Source of the DNA: a virus
Strand: one strand, 5' to 3'
Virus record (IMG/VR): IMGVR_UViG_3300036863_000153
Coordinates: 1 to 47,376 of that record
Length of the DNA: 47,376 nt
Part shown: positions 34,219 to 42,542 of the stretch, piece after piece
Layout: every line of letters starts with the position of its first letter
Position numbering within the stretch: the stretch's first letter is position 1
Notes under the pieces: model-generated
Told to the model about the DNA's origin: nothing
Seen by the model: only the letters and a program-made list of their open reading frames with translations
The model's database searches: none
Position numbers and translations under genes: made by a program

Positions 34219-36387
34219 TCATTTCGGGCTCTCGGTGATCGTTTGCCGCTCACCGCCGTCCTTACTCTCGGCCTGGGGCGCCTGCTGCCCGGAGGCTTTG
34301 CGCCCCGCCGGGTTCTCGGTCATCCCGATCCCCATCATCTGTTGGGCCTGCAGCCGCTCGGTGATGGTCATCGGGGTGCGGATCTCGAGGATCTCGCCGT
34401 TGGGGCCCAGGGTATATTTCTGGGGCATCGGGGGCAGCCCGTTGGCGACCGCCTGGAGCGCCTGCAGCATCGCCGCCTGGACCTCCTGGGGGTCCGGGGG
34501 CTGCAGCGGGGGCAGGGGGATCGGGGGCGGGGTCCCGACATTGGGGGTCTCCATGATCTCGTGGAAGGTCCAGAAGTCCAGATACCCCATCCGGGTCTCC
34601 TGGAAGGCCATCATCTTCTTCTCCTGGGTGTTCATCGCCAGGATCGAGTTGGGGGCCACCGTGAACACAAACATCTTGGCGAAGGCCTTGGCCCGCTGGG
34701 CCCGCGAGAGTGACTGGTCCAGGGCCGGGACGTAATCGGGGTTGGGGACCTTGGTCGGCATCCCGGTCACGGGGTCGGCCTGATCGGTGTACTTCTCCAT
34801 CGCCGGTACCAGGGTCTCGGGGTCGTAATCGAAGTCTTCGAGGGCCTGGGCCGCGTCGCCGAGGATCACCACCCGCCGCCACTGGTTCTGGAACTGGAAG
34901 ATATTGAACTTGTGCATCTCGGCCACGTCGCGGAGGAACGATTCCACGTTGCGCCCCTCGGAGCGCAGCTCGGGGGTCATGGCCTCGTAGTACTTCTGGA
35001 TCGTATCACCCGAGGGGAGCTGCCGCAGCTGCATCAGCTGTTGCAGGTTGGCCACCCCGGTGAGGTCGTCGTGCAGGGTCTCGAGCTTGCCGAACAATTC
35101 GAAGAGCAGCGAGAGGGCCTGGGGGCTGGGACCGTCGACCTTCTTGTAGGGCTCGCGGATCGCCCCACCCGCGGTCAGGGGACCCACCTCCACCTTCTTC
35201 CCCGGGCGCTGGGGGTCGAAGCTCACCCGGAACGCCCGGGATCCTGCCGTGCGGTCGTACATCGTGTCGGGGTTGATCCACTGCTTCAGCCCCAGGCGGA
35301 GATCCTTCATCACATCGTTGATTGCATCCTGGATCGGGATGGTGTCGTTGAGGAGCGGGAGGCCCAGGAAGCACCAGGGGACCGACCAGAGTTTGAGGCG
35401 CGAGAAGGGGTAGAGGCCGTGCCAATAGGGTTGGGGGCCGTCGTAGAGCAGGAGGTCCTGAGTGCCCACGATCAGCCGCTTCTGGGGGTACATGGGCTGC
35501 CCCGGCTCGACAATATAGCTCCAGTTGGCATGGGGGTCGCCCATCACCAGGGGCTTGCTGGTCATGTTCCGGGACGCGTCCTGGAGATAGGTACGGTAGA
35601 GCACAATGTCGCCGGGGCGCACGGCGCGGGTCTGGGGCACCCCGGCGAGGCCCGAGAGGGTATCGCCCGAGCCCATCGGCGACATGATCCGGGTCACCGC
35701 CCGACGGAATCGGCTCATCACCGTGGTCACGAGGTTGTCGCTGGCGGGTTTGAAGCTGCCGGCGTGGGCGGGGTACTTCTCCCGCATCGCGTTGACCGAG
35801 TGCGCCTCGCGGAACACCACCCCCTGCCAGAGCTGGGGCGAGGGGTCGGTGCCGGGGCGGATCGGCAGGGTGTCGCGGAAGTCCTTGGCGATGATCTTGT
35901 GGTCGCCCAGGCCGTAGGCGGCGCCCGGGTCCCACTCGACCAGGAGATCCGCGGTCCCCCCCGCCAGGCCGTACTTGATCGTGTCCCCCAGCGTGACATC
36001 CATCATGTTGGTGATCCAGGCCGCGATCGTCATCTTGTTGAGGAGATCGGCGTGGAAGCCAAACTTGGGGTTGGTGGCCTTGTAGCCAAACACCGGCTTG
36101 ATATCGGTCAGGGCCGAGACGTGGCTCTGGACCGCCTTGCGGGACTTGTTGATCACCGCGTAGGGGATGTACTGAATATGGGGCTGCGCCTGCTGGCGCT
36201 GCTCCCCGATCACATAGCGCATCCCCTTGTCCGCCGCCTCGAAGGCTGGGTCCTGGCGGTTGAGGAGGTCCCCCTCCTGGATCGCTTCCTGGAGCCACCC
36301 CAGGACGCGGGGGTCGCCCCCGGTGCGGAGGGCATCGGCGGTCAGGGGCGGCAGGCCGTAGATCCCGCTAGGAGAAAAGTCTGGCAC
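34219..36387 (-). CDS. Portal protein
   Basis: About 722 residues from GTG 36387, which follows GGAGCGATCC; GTG 36441 would add 18 low-complexity residues. Segments such as YIPYAVINKSRKAVQSHVSA, TIKYGLAGGTADLLVEWDPG, NDTIPIQDAINDVMKDLRLG and LTGVANLQQLMQLRQLPSG fit the stem, wing and crown of large podovirus portals of 700-plus residues. The C-terminus is Pro/Gln-rich. In packaging it forms the dodecameric head-tail connector. It lies between terminase and scaffold genes, as expected. The start overlaps the small coiled-coil gene by 20 bp. Confidence 0.88.
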   Translation of the reverse strand: MPDFSPSGIYGLPPLTADALRTGGDPRVLGWLQEAIQEGDLLNRQDPAFEAADKGMRYVIGEQRQQAQPHIQYIPYAVINKSRKAVQSHVSALTDIKPVFGYKATNPKFGFHADLLNKMTIAAWITNMMDVTLGDTIKYGLAGGTADLLVEWDPGAAYGLGDHKIIAKDFRDTLPIRPGTDPSPQLWQGVVFREAHSVNAMREKYPAHAGSFKPASDNLVTTVMSRFRRAVTRIMSPMGSGDTLSGLAGVPQTRAVRPGDIVLYRTYLQDASRNMTSKPLVMGDPHANWSYIVEPGQPMYPQKRLIVGTQDLLLYDGPQPYWHGLYPFSRLKLWSVPWCFLGLPLLNDTIPIQDAINDVMKDLRLGLKQWINPDTMYDRTAGSRAFRVSFDPQRPGKKVEVGPLTAGGAIREPYKKVDGPSPQALSLLFELFGKLETLHDDLTGVANLQQLMQLRQLPSGDTIQKYYEAMTPELRSEGRNVESFLRDVAEMHKFNIFQFQNQWRRVVILGDAAQALEDFDYDPETLVPAMEKYTDQADPVTGMPTKVPNPDYVPALDQSLSRAQRAKAFAKMFVFTVAPNSILAMNTQEKKMMAFQETRMGYLDFWTFHEIMETPNVGTPPPIPLPPLQPPDPQEVQAAMLQALQAVANGLPPMPQKYTLGPNGEILEIRTPMTITERLQAQQMMGIGMTENPAGRKASGQQAPQAESKDGGERQTITESPK

Positions 36388-36661
36388 GGATCGCTCCGAT
36401 CCATCGGTTGAGGGTGAGCATCGCCCGCCGCCACCGCCCACGGAGGGTGTGATCGCGGAGGTAGTCTTCGAGGCGCGTACATCGGAGCTCCAGGGCGCGG
36501 ACCCGCTGGAGCAGCTGCTCCCGCTCCTGGACCAAGGTGAGGGGCTCCCCAGTGGGGGCCTTGCTGACCAGGTGGGACCGCGCCTCCAGCTGCCGAACGC
36601 CGAGGGTCTGGGTCGTGTCGGTATAGAGGCCGACCGGGGGGAAGAGTTCAGGGGTACCCAT
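36368..36661 (-). CDS. Small coiled-coil protein
   Basis: A 97-residue protein; heptad-like helices at 42-70 (LVQEREQLLQRVRALELRCT), then a basic, amphipathic tail (LRGRWRRAMLTLNRWIGAIR). The tail could insert at a membrane or bind DNA. It lies immediately upstream of and overlapping the portal gene. No family recognised. Confidence 0.6.
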   Translation of the reverse strand: MGTPELFPPVGLYTDTTQTLGVRQLEARSHLVSKAPTGEPLTLVQEREQLLQRVRALELRCTRLEDYLRDHTLRGRWRRAMLTLNRWIGAIRARLFS

Positions 36662-36674
36662 GTCGCGTGCTCCG

Positions 36675-37043
36675 TCAGGTCACCAGCAGGGTCACCAGGG
36701 CGCCCTCAGCAGCAATATCGGCGTCCAGGTAGAAGGCCGAGAGATCGATCCCCGCGGGGGACATCTGGTTGGCGGCGCCGAACGAGGGGTTGGAGCCGGC
36801 CGAGGGCACCCCCAAGACCGCGGCGACCCCGGCCCCCGTGGTGCGGTTCATCCCCACCTTGCCGATGTAGACCTCATCGCTATTTCCCTTCCAGGCCTGG
36901 AAGAGCACTGCCTGACAGGTGACGAAGGGCACCTGGCTTGCGCCAAAGGCCGCCGCGATGGCCGAGAGGTACTCCGCGGTCGCGGTGAGCTGCACCGGGG
37001 TTCCCGGAGCGGGTACCGACACCTTGCCGAGAATGATCACCAT
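36675..37043 (-). CDS. Small structural-module protein
   Basis: A 122-residue protein from ATG 37043 (site GGAGGAGCC); the longer frame to 37259 is a shadow of the beta-helix gene. Composition is Ala/Val/Gly-rich with alternating strands (VIILGKVSVPAPGTPVQLTA, VYIGKVGMNRTTGAGVAAVL). The pattern resembles head fiber, decoration or minor capsid proteins, but no specific family is recognised. Confidence 0.6.
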   Translation of the reverse strand: MVIILGKVSVPAPGTPVQLTATAEYLSAIAAAFGASQVPFVTCQAVLFQAWKGNSDEVYIGKVGMNRTTGAGVAAVLGVPSAGSNPSFGAANQMSPAGIDLSAFYLDADIAAEGALVTLLVT

Positions 37044-37047
37044 CGTG

Positions 37048-38445
37048 TTAGGCTCCTCCACCCCAGACCTGGCCCACCACCGGGCCACCGACCCCACCAC
37101 TCCCGCCTGACCCACCTCCGCTACTCTGCTGAAGCGCCCCGACGTCCCTGGCACTGAGCTCGCCATCCGGGTAGGTCGCCGGGTAGCTGGTCCCGCGCAG
37201 ATCCGCGCCGGCCAGGGCGACGTTATTGAGGAGGAAATTCCCCGCAGCCGGGTTGACAAACGCGCTCACCGGGGTGGTGATGTTGTTGATCAGCAGGTCC
37301 GGGACCGCCCCCGCTGTGGCCACCGCGTTGCCGAAGGTCGAGCAGCGAATCCGGACGAGACGGGAGGCCCCACTCCCTCCGTTGAACCCGTTGCGGACGT
37401 TGCTCTCGCTGATGCAGTTGACCCAGCGACCGCTCGAGGCGTTGGCCGAGTTGTTGAACCCGTCGCGGCCGTTGGCATAGGCGACACAGTTCGTAAAGGC
37501 CGTCCCGACCCCAACGGTGTCAAAGCCATCCGTGGTCGCGCCCGTATTGTTGTAGGCCAGGCAGGCATTGACCGCGACCCCATCGGTCCCAAACCCGGTG
37601 ACGGTGTTCCCGCTGGCGACGCAGTTGGCGAGCGCCCCACCCCCACCTCCGGTGATGTCGTAGGCCCGCCCGGCGGTGGAGCACCCGGTGACCAGGCAGT
37701 TGAGGATGAGCGATCCCCCCGCGTTGGTCGAGAAGATCCCGGAGTTGGTACAGTTCCGGACGATCGCACCAATCAGGGTCGACCGGGTCGAGTGGCTCAT
37801 GCCCCGGATCCCGGCCAGCCCCGCGCCGTCGATCTCCACATTGAGGCTGAGGGCCTCGTTGCCGGAGTGGGCGAGAATCGTGGCGGTGACAATCCCGGAG
37901 GCCTGGAAGATGGGCCGGGTGCCCAGATCGCCGCGGGTGGCTTGGTACCCCTCGAGGACCCGCGCGTTACTCGCGATACAGCCCCCCGAGATGTTGGTGG
38001 AGGCGGAGGTGATCGGGTAGGTCCCAGCCTGGACCCAGACCTTATTGTTGCCGACGGTGAACTGGAAGGCCCCACCTGGCGAGCCCTTGGCCCCGCCCAT
38101 CGCCCCGGTCGCGGTTTGCCCCGCGGTCCCGGCGGATCGGTCCAGACGCCATTGGGTGCCCGAGGGAATCGCGACGATCTCGTAGGTCCCGGCCGTGGCG
38201 GTCCCCCCGGTGATCTGCACCAGGTTGCCCAGGTGCGCGGCAATCGCCGCCACCCCGGTGAGATCGAGGTCGGTGGTCGTGGCGTTGACCGTCGCGGTGA
38301 TCACCGCCCCATCAATCGTGATAAAGGCCGCGTCCTGTTGGGAGCGATCGACGCCGCCTCCGCCGCGGGCCGGGTTGAACCCCCCGCCGTTGGCGTCGGT
38401 GCCGGTGGTGCGGACCTCCCAGACGGTGGTCGAGACCAGGGCCAT
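37048..38445 (-). CDS. Right-handed beta-helix protein
   Basis: A 465-residue protein. Residues about 180-400 are built of short repeating turns with regular N, G, C and V/A positions (TLIGAIVRNCTNSGIFST, LILNCLVTGCSTAG, GFGTDGVAVNACLAYNN, AFTNCVAYANGRDGFNNSA), typical of parallel beta-helix (pectate lyase-like) proteins, with Asn/Cys ladders. N-terminal residues 1-110 are a different beta domain, and a Gly/Ser linker ends the chain. In phages such folds form tail spikes or depolymerases, which makes its location between portal and terminase genes unusual. No catalytic triad could be identified. Confidence 0.75.
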   Translation of the reverse strand: MALVSTTVWEVRTTGTDANGGGFNPARGGGGVDRSQQDAAFITIDGAVITATVNATTTDLDLTGVAAIAAHLGNLVQITGGTATAGTYEIVAIPSGTQWRLDRSAGTAGQTATGAMGGAKGSPGGAFQFTVGNNKVWVQAGTYPITSASTNISGGCIASNARVLEGYQATRGDLGTRPIFQASGIVTATILAHSGNEALSLNVEIDGAGLAGIRGMSHSTRSTLIGAIVRNCTNSGIFSTNAGGSLILNCLVTGCSTAGRAYDITGGGGGALANCVASGNTVTGFGTDGVAVNACLAYNNTGATTDGFDTVGVGTAFTNCVAYANGRDGFNNSANASSGRWVNCISESNVRNGFNGGSGASRLVRIRCSTFGNAVATAGAVPDLLINNITTPVSAFVNPAAGNFLLNNVALAGADLRGTSYPATYPDGELSARDVGALQQSSGGGSGGSGGVGGPVVGQVWGGGA

Positions 38446-38973
38446 CTACTTGTCCTCGGCCAGGGCCTGGGAGCCCGACATCCCGGGGCCGACCTCGACC
38501 GTGGGTTCGGAGCCATCCGCGGGGGTGATCGCTTTGACCGAGACCCGGCCCGACTTTGTGAGCCTGGCGCTCTCGGGGGTGAAGGGGCCGAAGAGGCCCA
38601 CATCGGTGTTGGTGGGATCCTGGGAGTAGGCCCGGAACGCGAGCTTCTCGCCCTCGCCGTCCCGGAAGCGTTGCTCGCTCTCGCGCTCGATCTGCCGGAG
38701 CTTATGGAGCGAGTCGATGGTCTCCTCGACTTGCACCAGGCCATCGGCGGTGGGGACCTGGCGGTGGACGGTGAATTTCTGGAAGCCCTGGTCGCCCTCG
38801 CCGTCGGTTTTGAGGTCGAAGCGGGCCATGGGGATCCATTCCATCAAGACGGGGGCACCGTTGGGGTGATCGAGGTTGGTGCAGTAGGGCGCCGAGGCAA
38901 CCGCGCCGGCTCGCATGGGGTACTCATGCTCCACAATCGCTCCGCAGGTCGGGCAGCGATAATCCGCCCGCAT
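38446..38973 (-). CDS. Zinc-ribbon N-terminus protein of unknown function
   Basis: About 175 residues from ATG 38973, which overlaps the stop of the preceding mini-gene (TGATG). The start MRADYRCPTCGAIVEHEYPM, then CTNLDHP, has a CxxC and a later Cys/His, resembling FmdB-type zinc ribbons. The middle is charged (IERESEQRFRDGEGEK) and the end is beta-rich. Possible regulator or packaging accessory; no function known. Confidence 0.65.
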   Translation of the reverse strand: MRADYRCPTCGAIVEHEYPMRAGAVASAPYCTNLDHPNGAPVLMEWIPMARFDLKTDGEGDQGFQKFTVHRQVPTADGLVQVEETIDSLHKLRQIERESEQRFRDGEGEKLAFRAYSQDPTNTDVGLFGPFTPESARLTKSGRVSVKAITPADGSEPTVEVGPGMSGSQALAEDK

Positions 38974-39062
38974 CACAGGTCCCCGCAGAGCCACGCCGCG
39001 AGCACGGTCCCGCCGATGAACCCGAGGGTCAGCGCCACCCCGAGCCAGGCACAGAGCGACAT
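38973..39062 (-). CDS. 29-residue membrane mini-protein
   Basis: A short frame from ATG 39062 to TGA 38973, just upstream of and overlapping the zinc-ribbon gene by TGATG. The product MSLCAWLGVALTLGFIGGTV followed by LAAWLCGDL is one hydrophobic helix. AAGGGGGG lies about 7 bases before the start. It is laid out like the 37-residue membrane mini-gene at 18465-18578. Function unknown. Confidence 0.5.
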   Translation of the reverse strand: MSLCAWLGVALTLGFIGGTVLAAWLCGDL

Positions 39063-39145
39063 TACCGACCCCCCTTCGGCGGTGGGGGATGGTTGGGGGG
39101 GATCGGCGGCGGGGCGGGCGGGCAGTCTTTGCAGGCCACTGGAGT

Positions 39146-39553
39146 CTACCGGTGATCGATCAACCCAAAAAATTGCTCGTGGATCCGCGGCGCCATCTGT
39201 TCCACCAGCTGCTCCACCGACTTCCCCTGGCGGCGGGCCTTCTCCTGCAGGTCCTCGAGCTGCCCCGGGGTGAACTGCAGGCGTACGTGGTGGTAGCTGA
39301 TCCCGGCCAGGCGCTTCACCTTCTCGAGCAGGTCCGCCCCATTGAACACGCTCCCCCCGCCGAGGAGGTCTTCCAGGGCCTGGAGGGTGGGCTGGTCGAG
39401 CACGGCGTAGCGCCCCTGGAGCGGCAGCGAGGCCAGCCCGTTGGCCAAGACCATCGCGGCAGCGGTTTCGAGATCCCGATCCAGGGTCTGGGCCGCCCGG
39501 TGGAGGCGGTCCATGAAGGGCGCGGGGAGGGCGACGCGGAGGAGGGTGGCCAT
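39146..39553 (-). CDS. Possible ribbon-helix-helix-type small protein
   Basis: A 135-residue protein with two strand-helix-helix-like segments: LLRVALPAPFMDRLHRAAQT (residues 4-23, continuing through DRDLETAAAMVLANGL) and VRLQFTPGQLEDLQEKARRQ (about 89-108, continuing GKSVEQLVEQM). Each has a hydrophobic strand, a helix with Ala or Leu at the core and a loop. This suggests tandem RHH folds, a DNA-binding plan, but classical RHH residues are not all clear. It may regulate the operon or act in packaging. Start ATG is 3-4 bases after the preceding stop. Confidence 0.55.
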   Translation of the reverse strand: MATLLRVALPAPFMDRLHRAAQTLDRDLETAAAMVLANGLASLPLQGRYAVLDQPTLQALEDLLGGGSVFNGADLLEKVKRLAGISYHHVRLQFTPGQLEDLQEKARRQGKSVEQLVEQMAPRIHEQFFGLIDHR

Positions 39554-39556
39554 GGG

Positions 39557-40021
39557 TTAGGCTCCTGGGAGTCTGGTGGGGCGCGGGATCCACTGGCCGA
39601 TCCCCGTCCCCGGCCCGAGGTGTTCGCAGTAACTCAAGGGCATCAGGCGATCGGGGGGTTGGCCGACGCGGGCTGGGTCGCCATTGGGGGCCCAGCGGGC
39701 GCGGAACAACAGGGCGCTGCGGTCCTCCGGCTCACAAAAGAGCGACCCCGAGACCCGGTAGTCCTGCCGGATGATCGTCGCCGAGAACTGCCCATCGTAG
39801 ACCGCCTGCACCCCTTCGTGGGTGACCAGGAGCGGCCGGCGGATCCCCGGCTCGATGAGCACGAGCACGATGTCCCCGACCGCGACGGCGAGGGGGGCCT
39901 TGGGCACCGGGGCGTAGGGGGCCGCTGGAGCCTGTGCGGGAGCCTGGGCCGCTGGAGCCCCTTTAGTCGTAGAGGGTCCCGCCCCAGCTCCGCCCGGAGG
40001 GGTCGTAGTACCAGTGCTCAT
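39557..40021 (-). CDS. Small protein with Pro/Ala-rich start, unknown function
   Basis: A 154-residue protein from ATG 40021 (GGAGGATGAGG just upstream), overlapping the end of the terminase nuclease gene by 59 bp. Residues 10-45 are low-complexity (PGGAGAGPSTTKGAPAAQAP and onward). The second half is structured (VGDIVLVLIEPGIRRPLLVT, then FSATIIRQDYRVSGSLFCEP), a beta-barrel-like pattern. Two copies of the CCGCTGGAGC repeat lie in its Ala/Pro-rich coding stretch. No family recognised. Confidence 0.6.
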   Translation of the reverse strand: MSTGTTTPPGGAGAGPSTTKGAPAAQAPAQAPAAPYAPVPKAPLAVAVGDIVLVLIEPGIRRPLLVTHEGVQAVYDGQFSATIIRQDYRVSGSLFCEPEDRSALLFRARWAPNGDPARVGQPPDRLMPLSYCEHLGPGTGIGQWIPRPTRLPGA

Positions 40022-40919
40022 CCTCATCCTCCTCGATCCCCAGGGCATCCTGGGGCGTGGCGACTAGCTTCGCGTCGTCCGCGGTGACATCGGTGTTGCG
40101 GTAATCCGGGCGCTTCCCATCCCCATATTTGGCCGCCCGCAGCTTCTCTTCCCGGCGCCGCTTCCGCCGGTCGTCCAGGGGCTCGCGCTCGCCGGCCATC
40201 AACCGGTAGGCGACAAAGTGGGCAATCGCCAGCGCAATGATACAGTCATCGTGGGCGCCGCGTCCCGCCTCGGCTTCCCAGAGCGCGCCTTCGGTTTGGA
40301 AGTCCCGCAGCTCATCGATGGTGAGGGTGGAATTAATGCGGAGGTCGCTGTAGCCGCTGAGGGGGTCGACCCCGACGATGCCGTTATGAAATTGGTCGAG
40401 CAAAATCGGCCGGGTACGCGGGGTCGTCATCCACCCCATCCGCGTGGTGAAGCGTTTCTGCGGGTCGGCCTGGTCGAGGACCTCCCAGATGTAGAAGTGG
40501 CGGTAGCCGAGGTGCAGCTGGAGCGTGTCCTGGACCGAGAGCCCGTGGTTGTTGCACTCGATCGCGGCCATCGCCTCCTGCCCGTCGGGCCATTTGTAGA
40601 GGGTGCCGATCGCTTGAATGATGTAGGCGAAGGCCTTGGGGGTGCAGGTTTCGCTCACAAACTGGGCCACCTGCTCCTCGGGCTCCTCAATGGTGCCCAT
40701 CCGCAGGACGTCGCACACCGAGCGGTCCTGCCCCAGGCCATCCGACACGTCGCACCCCAGGATGTAGCGGTGGCCTTTCCGCGGGCGCTCCCACATCTGG
40801 AGGGTGTCGAAGAGGTTGGGCTGCTCGGCCAGCTCGGGCCCGTTGAGGCGGTGGAAGCCAAAGCCGGGCGGGATGGCGTAGGCCGGGCGGGCCTCGGGGA
40901 GCAGGGCGGCGAGGTTCAT
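39963..40919 (-). CDS. terL: Terminase large subunit, nuclease domain (separate chain)
   Basis: A 318-residue protein with the RNase H-like nuclease plan of phage terminases: LGCDVSDGLGQDRSVCDVL (D57), MAAIECNNHG (E121) and GAHDDCIIALAIAH (D224/D225), in the expected order. It lacks the ATPase, which is encoded separately upstream at 41083-42540. The N-terminal 50 residues (PAYAIPPGFGFHRLNG) lead directly into the nuclease fold. The nuclease would cut concatemeric DNA during packaging. Its ATG overlaps the stop of a zinc mini-gene (ATGA), so the parts are translated together. Confidence 0.88.
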   Translation of the reverse strand: MNLAALLPEARPAYAIPPGFGFHRLNGPELAEQPNLFDTLQMWERPRKGHRYILGCDVSDGLGQDRSVCDVLRMGTIEEPEEQVAQFVSETCTPKAFAYIIQAIGTLYKWPDGQEAMAAIECNNHGLSVQDTLQLHLGYRHFYIWEVLDQADPQKRFTTRMGWMTTPRTRPILLDQFHNGIVGVDPLSGYSDLRINSTLTIDELRDFQTEGALWEAEAGRGAHDDCIIALAIAHFVAYRLMAGEREPLDDRRKRRREEKLRAAKYGDGKRPDYRNTDVTADDAKLVATPQDALGIEEDEDEHWYYDPSGRSWGGTLYD

Positions 40920-41086
40920 TGGGGGACCTCCTCGGGGATCACCTCGACCTGGATCCCCTCGGCCTCGTCGACCCCGTGGTCCTGGAGGAGGTGCCGCACC
41001 AGCTGTTCCATCAGCGCCCGCGGATCGCGGGTCGGGGTGGACCGGAAATCACAGAGGGGGCAGGTCGCCTGCATCTGGCGGATCAT
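40916..41086 (-). CDS. C2H2-like zinc mini-protein between the two terminase genes
   Basis: A 56-residue frame from ATG 41086 to TGA 40916. Both ends overlap the flanking genes by ATGA: its start with the ATPase stop and its stop with the nuclease start, so translational coupling is strong. Cys9, Cys12, His32 and His37 (CPLCDFRS..., LVRHLLQDHG) form a C2H2-like ligand set with a longer-than-usual 19-residue spacing. A polar or acidic tail follows (DEAEGIQVEVIPEEVPQ). It may mediate contact with DNA or join ATPase and nuclease chains; that is inference. Confidence 0.65.
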   Translation of the reverse strand: MIRQMQATCPLCDFRSTPTRDPRALMEQLVRHLLQDHGVDEAEGIQVEVIPEEVPQ

Positions 41087-42540
41087 GCCGGGGTCTCCTC
41101 GACCGCTCGAGCCTCGGCTGGAGCCTCAGGGGGGTCACCCTCAACCAGGTTGGGCGTCTCGACCTGCACCGGGCGGGGCGAGGGGTCGTTGGTGACCAGA
41201 TCCCGCGCCCGCTCCGTGGTTTTCTGGGCCGCCGCCCGCATGGCCGCCTGCTCGGTGCGGAGCTCGGCCTGGAGCGCCTCGTGATCCGCCAGGAGATCTC
41301 CATGGGGGCGTACCGTCAGTAGGTCGATCAAGGGGCGCCGCTGCTGCTCCACCCGATCGATCACCACAATGGGGAAGATCGACCGGCCACTATACTGGAA
41401 GGCCTCCTCGGGCTCGGCGGGGTACTCCTCCAAAAACTTGTAGAGCTCGCCCTTCTCCAAGGCCTCGAGCTTCTTGCGCTCGTACCAATAGAGCTGCTCC
41501 TTGGCGAGCGAGACCCCGCGGCGCATAAATCTGGGGCCGTGCTCCTGCACCCGGCGCGCGAAGGCGAGCGTGTCGGGGAGGGGCACCCACAGGGCGGGCA
41601 CGGGGAGCCAATACTTCGATCGCTCCGCGTACCAGGGGATGAAAATGTTGATCGCGCGCCCCAGGCCCCGGGAGGCCAGCTCCCACTCCCGGTGCCACCA
41701 GTTGTGGCGGCCCTTGGCGGTGGATTCCTTGGCCATGAAGGTCCGGGGCGAGATCGGGATCGCCGGCATCAACCCGTCGTCGATCTGCTCGGGGCGCTCC
41801 CAGGTCGAGAGCTCCGTGAGGTGGGCGAGGGAGTAGGTCTTGCTCCGGCCCAGGTTGCCCTTGGTCCCGCCCTCCTCAGCCAGGCCGCCTTTCATCGATT
41901 TGCCCGACTCGACAATCACGCTGGAGCCGGTCTTAAACACCAGATGCTTGTCTTTGGTGTGGTAGGTCTCGGCGGGCTTGAGCCACCACGGGAGGTTGGC
42001 CACCGCGAGCTCGTACATCCCGAAAATGCCCTGGGAGCCGCTGTTCTCGGGCACGTCCGAGGCAATGAGCGCCTTCACATATCCATGCGTCGTGGTGCGA
42101 TGGGCCAGGCACGATTGGCAGAAGGTCGAGGCCCCCAGCTGCCGCCCTTTGAGCAAATTGAAGAGGAGGCCGTCGGGGTGCTGGGTGCTCCAGCGGGTGT
42201 GTTCCAAGGCCGCGAGCTCCCCGAGAATCAGCTGCTGACTCTCCCAGAGGGGGTACATCGGCTGCAGGCGCTGCCCTTCGGATTGAATCAGGCAGTAGCG
42301 TTGCGCCCAGTAGGGATAGCTCACCTTCACCAGCAGCCGCTCATTGGCGACAAACGCCTCCTCCTCGCGCGAGAAGGGGCGGATCGGCTGGCGCTTGTCG
42401 GGGTCCCAGAGCCGCTGCAGCCGCTGGGCCATGGCGTGACAGGTCTCGACCGGGATCACCTCAAGGCCCTGCGGGAGGGCGTCGCGGAGCCCCCGCTCGA
42501 GCTGGGTCTGCCGGGCGGCGATCACCTCGGGGTGGTACAC
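41083..42540 (-). CDS. terL: Terminase large subunit, ATPase domain (separate chain)
   Basis: A 485-residue protein from GTG 42540. It has a deviant Walker A, LLKGRQLGASTF (129-140, K131), and SLAHLTELSTWE (237-248) in the Walker B position, both typical of terminases (KxRQxGxST; HLTE-W). EEYPAEPEEAFQYSGRS (371-387) is the segment that normally bridges ATPase and nuclease. Here about 95 charged and Pro-rich residues follow instead of a nuclease, ending in a stop. Together with 39963-40919 it makes a two-chain terminase motor. GTG start follows the upstream stop by 2 bases. Confidence 0.85.
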   Translation of the reverse strand: MYHPEVIAARQTQLERGLRDALPQGLEVIPVETCHAMAQRLQRLWDPDKRQPIRPFSREEEAFVANERLLVKVSYPYWAQRYCLIQSEGQRLQPMYPLWESQQLILGELAALEHTRWSTQHPDGLLFNLLKGRQLGASTFCQSCLAHRTTTHGYVKALIASDVPENSGSQGIFGMYELAVANLPWWLKPAETYHTKDKHLVFKTGSSVIVESGKSMKGGLAEEGGTKGNLGRSKTYSLAHLTELSTWERPEQIDDGLMPAIPISPRTFMAKESTAKGRHNWWHREWELASRGLGRAINIFIPWYAERSKYWLPVPALWVPLPDTLAFARRVQEHGPRFMRRGVSLAKEQLYWYERKKLEALEKGELYKFLEEYPAEPEEAFQYSGRSIFPIVVIDRVEQQRRPLIDLLTVRPHGDLLADHEALQAELRTEQAAMRAAAQKTTERARDLVTNDPSPRPVQVETPNLVEGDPPEAPAEARAVEETPA

Positions 42541-42542
42541 CC

